DNA of 11,656 nt from an uncultured Hyphomonadaceae bacterium (GTDB lineage Bacteria > Pseudomonadota > Alphaproteobacteria > Caulobacterales > Hyphomonadaceae), in assembly GCA_938049795.1 (NCBI GenBank), contig CALLCD010000002.1, forward strand, positions 1-11,656, in the 5' to 3' direction. The position numbers were made by a program, and so were the translations under genes. The notes under the pieces are model-generated. The model ran no database searches and was not told the origin of the DNA. It was given only the letters and a program-made list of their open reading frames with translations. The stretch's first letter is position 1, and every line of letters starts with the position of its first letter. This document shows positions 1 to 7,200 of this stretch, piece by piece.

Positions 1-201
1 GATGCCTTTAAGCTTGGGTTGGGTTTCACCCGCCTGCGCAGCGCTGACATATTCCGAGATCAGCCCGCGCACCGTATCGCTCACCGTCACGCCCTGTTTG
101 CGGCACGCTTCGACCAGCGCCTGTTTCATCCCATAGGGCAGACGCACATCAAGCATTTCGCTTTTCTTCTCGGGGCGTGTCGGTTTTGGCGGCTTGGTCA
201 T
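1..201 (-). CDS. Ribbon-helix-helix-like protein, N-terminal part (runs off the window)
   Basis: The 5' end of a minus-strand gene: 67 codons from an ATG at 201-199, open to the window edge with no stop. A GAGAGAGG purine tract about six bases upstream supports this start. The fragment has the order of a ribbon-helix-helix (RHH, CopG/Arc-like) fold: a basic start, a beta strand (about residues 15-22, EMLDVRLP), helix A (about 24-37) and helix B (about 40-52, VSDTVRGLISEYV). It is clearly paralogous to residues 5-48 of the protein encoded at 385-1116: both begin RPEKKSE and share 21 of 44 positions counted by eye, including an Ala-Cys pair in helix A and G-x-T-x-S before helix B. RHH domains usually dimerise and bind DNA through the strand. 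Whether this protein also carries a membrane segment and TonB_C domain cannot be seen, because the C-terminal part is off the window. DNA binding is inferred from the fold pattern only. Confidence 0.7.
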   Translation of the reverse strand, partial: MTKPPKPTRPEKKSEMLDVRLPYGMKQALVEACRKQGVTVSDTVRGLISEYVSAAQAGETQPKLKGI

Positions 202-320
202 CGGGCCTCTCTCATCATCTGCCAGCATCAGCTTCGGCGGCAAGACAGTCCAAACCGCACGCCGCTTATTCTCCAACACAAACAGCGTCCTGCGCGAGCA
301 AAATCATGTCGTCACATACG

Positions 321-355
321 AAAACGGCCTGAAAGCGCGAATTTCGAGCCGTTTT
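321..355 (-). terminator. Hairpin terminator after the RHH-TonB_C-EF-hand gene
   Basis: Perfect 8-base arms AAAACGGC and GCCGTTTT (348-355 and 321-328) enclose 19 bases. Inside them, GAAA and UUUC can add four more pairs after a U-G wobble and one mismatch. In the minus-strand transcript the 3' arm ends in UUUU, 30 bases after the stop codon at 385-387. This fits a Rho-independent terminator. Because the outer pairs are A-T on both sides, it could act in either direction. It separates the gene at 385-1116 from the paralogue that starts at 201. Confidence 0.6.
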
Positions 356-384
356 GACGAGATAAAGACCGTATCGAACGCAGC

Positions 385-1116
385 CTATTCGGTTTCGGAG
401 TTCTCGATATAGGTTTGGAGCTCAGCCGGACTCGCGCGGCCATCCCCATCCTGATCCATTTCATCGAGCCAGTTCTGGCTGATATTGTCAGACTTGGAAA
501 GCTGCCCGTCGCCATCCTTGTCCATATCGGCAAAATGGTCTTCAAACGGCATCTCTTCATTGGAAAGCTCGAACACAAATGGGTAGACCACGTTTTGACG
601 AGGGACCGCATCGCCATTGACCCTTTTCGGCTCGAACCGCATGGTTTGCGTCGCGCGGACGACTTCCTCGACAAACCCCTGATGCGTGCAATCGGCAGCA
701 ACATCCTGCGGAATACCATCTGCTGTAACATCAAACTTCGCCTCGCATGCGCCGGTAATATCAGCATCAATCATGGGCTGGGGATATACGATAAGCGGCG
801 GACTAATCGGCTGCGCATCGCGATCAAGTTCCGCCGTGCTCGGGCCCGCGAGAAAGGCGAACGTGCCAAATGTCAGCGCGAGCAAGCCGCCTGTGGTTTT
901 GACGGGATTTTTGATAAGGGTCATGGTCGTATCCTGTATGATCTGTTGCAGTTTCACCCGCTCGGACCGTTTCAGATAGGCGTCGATAAAGCTGCGCATG
1001 GCATGGCTGGCGGTAATACCATCCCGCTCGCATGCGGCCTTGAAAGCTTCCTTTTTGGAGTGCGGAATACGCACTTCCAATGTCTCGGATTTCTTTTCAG
1101 GGCGCTCGCCTTGCAT
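385..1116 (-). CDS. RHH-like domain, membrane segment, TonB C-terminal-like domain and two EF-hands (single protein)
   Basis: A 243-residue protein from the ATG at 1116-1114, preceded by GAGGTGAGG. The frame stays open further upstream, but the 55 extra codons look unlike protein and lack such a site. Seen in order: an RHH-like strand-helix-helix unit (about 9-50); a basic amphipathic stretch; one hydrophobic segment (about 74-92, preceded by K69 and K73, so an N-in orientation is likely); a short linker; a TonB_C-like domain (about 119-185) with C124 and C143 placed to form a disulfide and the typical RFEPK and NVVYPF elements; then two EF-hand loops, D199-D210 and D221-E232, both DxDGDG. 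EF-hand loops of this kind bind Ca2+. The long Pro-rich linker and the Ser/His membrane residues of classical TonB are not apparent, so an ExbBD-driven transducer is unlikely. Inferred role: a one-component transmembrane protein with a cytoplasmic RHH unit and a periplasmic Ca2+-binding sensor. The function is unproven. It lies 140 bases downstream of uppP on the same strand, and a terminator follows it. Confidence 0.8.
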   Translation of the reverse strand: MQGERPEKKSETLEVRIPHSKKEAFKAACERDGITASHAMRSFIDAYLKRSERVKLQQIIQDTTMTLIKNPVKTTGGLLALTFGTFAFLAGPSTAELDRDAQPISPPLIVYPQPMIDADITGACEAKFDVTADGIPQDVAADCTHQGFVEEVVRATQTMRFEPKRVNGDAVPRQNVVYPFVFELSNEEMPFEDHFADMDKDGDGQLSKSDNISQNWLDEMDQDGDGRASPAELQTYIENSETE

Positions 1117-1256
1117 CTCTGCCTCACCTCTTTGGTCGTCAGGGCCAGCCCAGATCAGCAGGCCACGCGCACCATAGAAACTCAAACACAGTCTGGACGC
1201 GAACAAAACCGTGTCGGGACAGCCGAATATGCTCCAACCCCACCAAAAAGCGCGAT

Positions 1257-2114
1257 TTAAGCAGAGATGATATTCAACCAAAGCGGGCTCGCCGCCAGCA
1301 AAACCGCGCCCAGAACCAGCCGGTAAATCACAAATGGCAAAAAGCTCATCCGCTCCAAAAGCTTCATCAAAACCGCAATCGACGCATATCCCGACACAGC
1401 CGACAGCGCGAGCACGATCATCCCGTCCTTCATCGTCAGCGAAATCGTCCCCGCTTCAGCCGTAAACAGTTCGAGAAATGCATACGCTCCGCTCGCCACA
1501 ATCAAAGGCGCCCCGATCAGCATCGAAAACCGCGCCGCTTCCACCCGCGAAAACCCGTAAGCCCGTGCCGCGGTCATCGTAATGCCCGACCGGCTCGTGC
1601 CCGGAACAAGCGCCGCAATCGCCTGCGTCGCCCCGATCACCGCCGCCTCGCCAAGGCTCATATCCGCTTCCGATTTGCCCGTTTCCGGCCGCCCATCCGC
1701 CCACCAGAGCGCCAGCGCAAAAATCACCGTCGAGCCAATGACCACCCAGACGCTCCGCATGGCGAGCTGCATCGCGTCAGGAAACTGCGTAAACACCACC
1801 CCAATGATCAAAGCCGCCGGCAGCGACGCCAAAATCAGCATGGCCAACCGCGCATTCCCCGACATTCCCGTGCCATCACGCCCGATCCCGACCAGCTCCA
1901 GCCCGCCAAGCACCGCCCGCCACACATCCGCGCGGAAATAGACGAGCACCGCGATCAGCGTGCCTAAATGCGCCATCGCATTGATCAGGATCTCATCCTC
2001 CCCGACCAGCCCGAAAATCCCCGCCACAAGCAGAACATGCCCCGATGACGAAATCGGCAGCCATTCGGTAATGCCTTGCACAACTGACAAGATAAAGAGT
2101 TGAAGTAGTGACAT
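1257..2114 (-). CDS. uppP: Undecaprenyl-diphosphatase (UppP/BacA family)
   Basis: A 285-residue, strongly hydrophobic integral membrane protein. The UppP family dephosphorylates undecaprenyl pyrophosphate to recycle the lipid carrier for peptidoglycan and other envelope polymers, and confers bacitracin tolerance when overproduced. Both signature motifs are present: the QxxxE motif Q13-G-I-T-E17 followed by W-L-P-I-S-S-S-G-H26, and PGTSRSG at 171-177, whose R175 corresponds to the catalytic arginine of the E. coli enzyme. Several membrane helices follow one another to the C-terminus. The length is normal for the family (about 265-290). The start is the ATG at 2114-2112, which gives the expected short MSLLQLF lead into helix 1; only a weak G-rich stretch precedes it. 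A Caulobacter-type promoter candidate lies about 100 bases upstream. It is divergent from gltD. Confidence 0.96.
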   Translation of the reverse strand: MSLLQLFILSVVQGITEWLPISSSGHVLLVAGIFGLVGEDEILINAMAHLGTLIAVLVYFRADVWRAVLGGLELVGIGRDGTGMSGNARLAMLILASLPAALIIGVVFTQFPDAMQLAMRSVWVVIGSTVIFALALWWADGRPETGKSEADMSLGEAAVIGATQAIAALVPGTSRSGITMTAARAYGFSRVEAARFSMLIGAPLIVASGAYAFLELFTAEAGTISLTMKDGMIVLALSAVSGYASIAVLMKLLERMSFLPFVIYRLVLGAVLLAASPLWLNIISA

Positions 2115-2167
2115 ATCGGCCCCCGCTAGAGCCCCTAAATACGGCGTTCGCCACCGGCTGACCAGCT

Positions 2168-2195
2168 TTGATTGTATATATCATTATGATATTAA
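2168..2195 (+). promoter_or_regulatory. AT-rich promoter candidate for gltD with embedded palindrome
   Basis: Within the divergent uppP-gltD gap, TTGATT (2168-2173) and TATTAA (2190-2195) are separated by 16 bases and resemble a sigma-70 promoter facing gltD. The spacer contains a perfect palindrome, ATATCAT-T-ATGATAT (2178-2192), with the symmetry expected of a dimeric repressor or activator site. No sigma-54 (GG-N10-GC) element or NtrC-like site was seen. The leader to gltD would be about 145 bases. The promoter assignment is weak; the palindrome itself is exact. Confidence 0.3.
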
Positions 2196-2212
2196 AAATA
2201 GCAAACAAACCC

Positions 2213-2237
2213 AAGCTAGCCATCATGCTTACGTCAA
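2213..2237 (-). promoter_or_regulatory. Candidate promoter for uppP
   Basis: On the minus strand TTGACG (2237-2232) is followed, after 11 bases, by GCTAGCTT (2220-2213). This fits the Caulobacter-type housekeeping consensus known for this group (TTGACG at -35, GCTANAWC at -10, spacing 10-14) at all six -35 positions and at six of seven defined -10 positions. The start point would lie near 2207, giving a leader of about 93 bases before uppP. Found by eye only. Confidence 0.45.
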
Positions 2238-2302
2238 TTCCAACTTAAATACATATCAAAAAGGTATGCATGCCCATTTTTCCCCTTGCGCTTGCCGCTC
2301 TC

Positions 2303-2334
2303 AAAGCGTAGAGGCGGGTCTCCCACATCGCTTT
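2303..2334 (+). other. Leader hairpin abutting the gltD ribosome binding site
   Basis: AAAGCG (2303-2308) is the reverse complement of CGCTTT (2329-2334), and a GGG-TCT-CCC mini-stem can form between them. The right arm ends immediately before the CCGGAG ribosome binding site (2335-2340). Folding could therefore influence gltD translation. Six-base arms with a 20-base interval can arise by chance, so this is only a possible structure. Confidence 0.25.
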
Positions 2335-2346
2335 CCGGAGTCTCCA

Positions 2347-3807
2347 ATGGCGCAATCCATGCTGCAATTCATCCATGTTGACCGCAAGACCCCAACCAAG
2401 CGTGGGGCCAAGCGCCGTAAGGAAGACTTCAGCGAGATCTATGCCGACTACAAGCCGGCCAAAGCCAAAGAGCAGGCCTCGCGCTGCTCCCAATGCGGTG
2501 TCCCGTTCTGCCAACAGGGCTGCCCGCTCTCGAACAATATCCCGGACTGGCTCCTGCTCGCGGCCAATGGACGGCTCGAAGAGGCCTATCATGCCAGCTC
2601 CGCCACCAACAATATGCCCGAAATTTGCGGCCGCATCTGCCCGCAAGATCGGCTCTGCGAAGGCGCTTGCGTCATCGAGCAATCCGGCCACGGCACGGTC
2701 ACCATCGGCGCCGTCGAAAAACACATCACCGACACCGCATGGGAAGAGGGCTGGGTCGTCCCCATCAAGCCCCCCCGCGAACGCGCCCAGAGCGTCGGCA
2801 TCATCGGCGCGGGTCCGGCTGGCCTCACCGCCGCCGAGGAGCTGCGCCGCAAAGGCTATCAGGTCACCGTCTATGATCGCTATGATCGCGGCGGCGGCTT
2901 GCTCGTCTACGGCATCCCGGGTTTCAAGCTCGAAAAGGATGTTGTTGCGCGCCGGCTCGCCCATCTCGAAGAGGGCGGGGTCATCTTCAAGTACAATGCC
3001 GAGATCGCCGCAAAAACAGGGACCGGGAAAACCAGCTTCGCCGATCTACGTGCAAACCACGACACCGTGCTCATCGCCACCGGCGTCTACAAAGCCCGTC
3101 CGCTGAAAATTCCGGCGCTCGAAGGCGCGGGGAGTGTCGAAGCGCTGGCCTTCCTCACCGCTTCAAACCGCAAAGGTCTCGGCGACGCGGTGCCCGAGTT
3201 TGACACAGGCGAGATCAGCGCCGAAGGCAAACGCGTCGTCGTTATCGGCGGCGGCGACACGGCGATGGATTGCGTCCGCACAGCCGTCCGCCAAGGCGCA
3301 AAATCGGTCACCTGCCTCTACCGGCGCGACAAGGAAAACATGCCCGGCAGCGCCCGCGAAGTCCAAAACGCCGAGGAAGAAGGCGTCGTCTTCGAATGGC
3401 TCGCCGCCCCCGAAGCGGTCGTCCGTACCAAGACCGGCGCGCTCAAATCCGTCAAAGCCGCGCGCATGAAGCTCGGCCCGCCCGACGCCTCCGGCCGCAA
3501 ACGCCCGGACCCCACCGGCGAGACATTCGACGTGAAAGCCGACATGGTCATCTGCGCCCTCGGCTTTGACCCTGAAGACTTGCCAAAACTCTGGGGCCAG
3601 TCCGGCCTCGTGGTCAATCGCTGGGGCGCAGTCCAGATTGATTTTCGCACAATGGAAACCCGTCTGCCCGGCGTCTTCGCAGCGGGCGATATTGTCCGCG
3701 GCGGCTCGCTCGTTGTCTGGGCCATCAAAGACGCGCGCGACGCAGCCGACGCCATGCATGCGCACATGAAAAAAGCAGCGAAAACAGCCCAAGTGGCAGC
3801 GGAGTAG
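2347..3807 (+). CDS. gltD: Glutamate synthase (NADPH), small subunit
   Basis: A 486-residue GOGAT beta subunit. It oxidises NADPH at an FAD site and passes electrons through iron-sulfur clusters to the large subunit, which makes glutamate from glutamine and 2-oxoglutarate. Visible features: N-terminal cysteines C47, C50, C55, C59 and C94, C98, C104, C108 in the arrangement that binds two [4Fe-4S] clusters; an FAD-binding GxGxxG (G154-A-G-P-A-G159); a second dinucleotide fold (VVVIGGGDTAMD, about 297-308) for NADPH; and the C-terminal FAD element GVFAAGDIVRGGSLVVWAI (442-460). Length is normal for the family (about 470-490). The ATG at 2347 is chosen because CCGGAG lies six bases upstream and the protein then begins at the usual position. 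The open frame reaches back to 2266, but those extra residues do not look like GltD. It starts the operon gltD - gfa-like - gltB; the next gene begins four bases after its stop. Confidence 0.96.
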   Translation: MAQSMLQFIHVDRKTPTKRGAKRRKEDFSEIYADYKPAKAKEQASRCSQCGVPFCQQGCPLSNNIPDWLLLAANGRLEEAYHASSATNNMPEICGRICPQDRLCEGACVIEQSGHGTVTIGAVEKHITDTAWEEGWVVPIKPPRERAQSVGIIGAGPAGLTAAEELRRKGYQVTVYDRYDRGGGLLVYGIPGFKLEKDVVARRLAHLEEGGVIFKYNAEIAAKTGTGKTSFADLRANHDTVLIATGVYKARPLKIPALEGAGSVEALAFLTASNRKGLGDAVPEFDTGEISAEGKRVVVIGGGDTAMDCVRTAVRQGAKSVTCLYRRDKENMPGSAREVQNAEEEGVVFEWLAAPEAVVRTKTGALKSVKAARMKLGPPDASGRKRPDPTGETFDVKADMVICALGFDPEDLPKLWGQSGLVVNRWGAVQIDFRTMETRLPGVFAAGDIVRGGSLVVWAIKDARDAADAMHAHMKKAAKTAQVAAE

Positions 3808-3811
3808 AGCG

Positions 3812-4237
3812 ATGACCAATGCAATACAGGGCAAATGCTTGTGCGGTGACGTGCAGTTCCAGGTCGAAAAGGTTGAAGAACTGGACATATGCCATTGCAA
3901 CACGTGCCAGCGCTGGACTGGCGGCCCCTATATCGGCGCGGATGTGCGCGGCGGGGTGACGCTGATCGAGGCCGACACCCTAGCTTGGTACGAAAGTTCG
4001 GAGTGGGCCAAGCGCGGCTTTTGCAAGACGTGCGGCACGAGTCTGTTCTACAAATTAAAAGCTGATGACAGCTTTTGGTCGATTGCCGGCGGCACGCTTG
4101 ACCTGCCTGAAGGGCTCAGCGTCGCAAAAGAGATCTTTGTCGATGAAAAGCCGGACTATTACACATTCGCAGGCGATCAGCCGAGGCTGACAGGCGCCGA
4201 ATTTCTCGCATCCATAGGGACGCCATCTGATGACTGA
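3812..4237 (+). CDS. GFA/CENP-V-like zinc-binding protein (DUF636 fold)
   Basis: A 141-residue protein of the GFA family (glutathione-dependent formaldehyde-activating enzyme and relatives). The zinc-site cysteines are all present: C9-x-C11 in CLCGDVQF, C27-x-C29-x-x-C32 in CHCNTCQRW, and C71-x-x-C74 in CKTCGTSLFY. The Paracoccus Gfa enzyme links formaldehyde to glutathione, but most short members, including this one (Gfa is about 190 residues), have no proven substrate, so only the fold and zinc binding are firm. It starts four bases after gltD (GGAG at 3801-3804 serves as ribosome binding site) and its last eight bases overlap the start of gltB. It is therefore cotranscribed and probably translationally coupled with both glutamate synthase subunits. 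A role connected with GOGAT is a context inference. A strong terminator-like hairpin lies inside its reading frame (4054-4079). Confidence 0.88.
   Translation: MTNAIQGKCLCGDVQFQVEKVEELDICHCNTCQRWTGGPYIGADVRGGVTLIEADTLAWYESSEWAKRGFCKTCGTSLFYKLKADDSFWSIAGGTLDLPEGLSVAKEIFVDEKPDYYTFAGDQPRLTGAEFLASIGTPSDD
4054..4079 (+). terminator. Terminator-like hairpin inside the GFA-like gene
   Basis: AAAAGCTG (4057-4064) and CAGCTTTT (4069-4076) are perfect reverse complements around a four-base loop, ATGA. Two wobble pairs and one A-U pair can lengthen the stem to 11 (4054-4056 with 4077-4079). The right arm ends in UUUU. This is the shape of an intrinsic terminator or attenuator, though no further U-run follows the stem. 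It lies in the coding sequence, downstream of gltD and upstream of gltB, where partial termination would favour gltD over gltB. The structure is exact; its function is speculative. Confidence 0.35.
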
Positions 4238-7200
4238 CTCAAACCAACATTTCCTCGATGCCCGCAAAGCGCTCATGGATGCGCATGCCTACAATCCCGA
4301 TGACGAACATTCCGCATGCGGCGTTGGTCTCGTCGCCGCACTTGATGGTGAATCACGCCGCGAAATCGTCGAAATGGGCATCAAGGCGCTCAAAAATGTC
4401 TGGCATCGCGGCGCGGTTGATGCAGACGGCAAAACCGGCGACGGCGCGGGCATCCGCCTCGACGTGCCGCAAGACTTCTTCCGTGACCAGATCACCCGCA
4501 CCGGCCACACGCCAACCGATGCCGCCATCTGTGTCGGCCAGATATTTCTGCCGCGTACGGACTTGGCCGAACAAGAAGCCGCCCGCACAATTGTCGAGCG
4601 CGAAATCCTCGCCATGGGCTTCTACATCTATGGCTGGCGACAACCGCCTGTCGATATATCCGTCATCGGGCAAAAAGCCGCCGACACCCGCCCCGAAATC
4701 GAACAAGTCATGTTCCGCGACGATCAGGGCCGCGATGCCGACGCCATGGAACGCGCGCTTTATATCTGCCGTAGGCGGATCGAGCGCCGCGCCCGCGAAC
4801 AGGGCATCCCCGCTTTCTATGTCTGCTCGCTCAGCCATAAGTCGTTGATCTATAAGGGCATGTTCCTCGCCGAAGACATCGACGCCTTCTATCTCGATCT
4901 CAAAGACGAGCGCTTCGTCTCCTCGGTCGCGATCTATCATCAGCGCTATTCCACCAACACATTCCCCCAATGGGCGCTCGCCCAGCCCTTCCGCATGCTC
5001 GCCCATAATGGCGAGATCAACACGCTCAAAGGCAATGTGAACTGGCTCAAAAGCCACGAAATAAAAATGGTCTCCGAAAGCTTTGGCGACCATCAGGACG
5101 ACGTCAAACCCGTCATCACCTCCGGCGGCTCAGACAGTGCCGCGCTCGACAATGTGTTCGAAATGCTGTGCAAGGCGGGCCGTTCCGCGCCGATGGCCAA
5201 AGCGCTCCTCATCCCCGAAGCCTGGTCCAAGCGCGCCTCGATCATGCCCGAAAAACACGCCGCACTTTACCATTATTGCAACTCCGTCATGGAGCCGTGG
5301 GACGGCCCCGCCGCAATTGCCGCGTTCGACGGCCGCTGGGCCATTGCAGGGCTCGACCGGAACGGCTTACGCCCGCTGCGCTATGCTCTGACGGCGGACA
5401 ATATCCTCGCCGTCGGCTCCGAAGTTGGCATGTGCCCGCTCGACAATGACACCATCGTCCGCAAGGGCCGTGTCGCGGCAGGTGGCCTCATCGCCGCTGA
5501 TCTCGAAACCGGAAAATTCTACGAGCACCACGAGATCATCGACATGCTCGCCAGCGAAAACCCCTACGAAGCATGGCTCGAAAATGTCGTAGACCTCGAA
5601 GCCCAAATCGGCCCCGGCCCCGAGCCGCGCGTCTACGCGACCCGCGAAGAACTGCTCCGCCGCCAGACCGCCGCCGGCGTGACGATGGAAGACCTCGAAC
5701 TGATCCTCGCGCCAATGGCCGAAGCGGGCAAAGAACCCATCGGATCTATGGGCGACGACACACCGCCCGCCGTCCTGTCCGACAATTTTCGCCCCCTGTC
5801 ACATTTCTTCCGCCAGAACTTCGCCCAAGTCACCAACCCGCCCATCGACCCCTTGCGCGAAGACCGCGTGATGAGCCTGAAAACACGCTTCAAAAACCTC
5901 GGCAACATCCTCGCCACAGACGAAGGCCAGACCAATGTCTTCGTCCTCGACAGCCCGTTCCTCTCCACCGGCATGTATGACCGGTTGCAAAAAGTTCTGG
6001 GAGAGGGGCTCACCGAAATCGACTGCACCTTCCCCGTCGAGGGCGCAACCAATGATGGCGCAGCGCTCAAAGCGGGCCTCGACCGCATCCGCAGCGAAGC
6101 CGTTGAAGCCGTCGCCGCAGGCCGCGAACACATCGTCCTGACCGACGAACATCAAAACCCGAACCGCGTCTCGATCCCCATGATCCTCGCCGCTGGCGCT
6201 GTCCACGCCCATCTCGTCGCCGAAGGCTTGCGCAGCTTCTGCTCGATCACCGTCCGCTCGGCCGAATGTCTCGACACGCACTATTTCGCCGTCCTCATTG
6301 GCGTCGGCGCAACATGCGTCAATCCCTATCTTGCCCAGGACGGCTTGGCCGACCGCCACGCGCGCGGCCTGTTCGGTGACGTGTCTCTCGGCGAAGTCGT
6401 CTCCAACTACAAAAAGGCCATCGAAGCGGGCCTCCTTAAAATCCTCTCGAAAATGGGCATCTCCGTCATCTCCTCCTATCGCGGCGGCTACAATTTCGAA
6501 GCCCTCGGCCTCTCCCGCGCGCTGGTCGCCGACTATTTCCCCGGCATGACCAGCCGCATCTCCGGCATCGGCCTTGCGGGCCTCGAAGAAAATGCCATCG
6601 CCCGCCACGCCCAGGCCTTCGACGAGCAAGTCACCGCGCTCCCCGTGGGCGGCTTCTATCGCTTACGCAGCTCCGGCGAACCCCACGCGCTCGACGGCAA
6701 TCTGATCCACACATTACAAGCCGCCTGCAATCGCGGCGACTATTCCATCTACCGCAAATACGCCTCGGCCTTACGAGACCGCCCACCCGTCCAGCTCCGT
6801 GATCTGATGGATTTCAAATCCGCAGGCCGCGCCACCCCGCTCGACGAGGTCCAATCCATCAACGAGATTCGCAAACGCTTCGTCACCCCCGGCATGTCCC
6901 TCGGCGCGCTCAGCCCTGACGCCCACGGCACGCTCAACGTCGCCATGAACCGCATCGGCGCAAAGTCCGTCTCCGGCGAGGGCGGCGAAGTCCGCGAACG
7001 CTACACCCCGCTCCCCAATGGCGACAATATGAACTCCGCCGTCAAACAGGTCGCGTCCGGCCGCTTCGGCGTCACCGCAGAATACCTCAACCAGTGCCGC
7101 GAGATCGAAATCAAAATGGCCCAAGGCGCAAAGCCGGGCGAGGGCGGCCAATTGCCCGGCTTCAAAGTCACCGAATTCATCGCCAAAAACCGCCACGCCA

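Noticed and set aside
415..1260. Long plus-strand open frame opposite the RHH-TonB_C-EF-hand gene
   Set aside because: Its translation has no recognisable domain, while the minus strand carries RHH, TonB_C and EF-hand signatures with a good ribosome binding site. Long antisense frames are expected in GC-rich coding DNA.
1117..1281. Extension of the RHH-TonB_C-EF-hand protein by 55 residues at its N-terminus
   Set aside because: The extension is Trp/Cys-rich and unlike the start of the paralogue, whereas the ATG at 1116 has a strong ribosome binding site and aligns with the paralogue's start.
2266..2346. Upstream start for gltD at 2266
   Set aside because: The 27 extra residues do not resemble GltD, and CCGGAG sits at the right distance from the ATG at 2347.
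2245..2964. Minus-strand open frame opposite gltD, and similar ones at 3163-3903, 4353-5093, 5799-6629 and 6771-7649
   Set aside because: All are antisense to strongly conserved gltD/gltB sequence, show Ala/Gly/Asp-rich low-complexity translations and have no family motif. They are by-products of codon bias.
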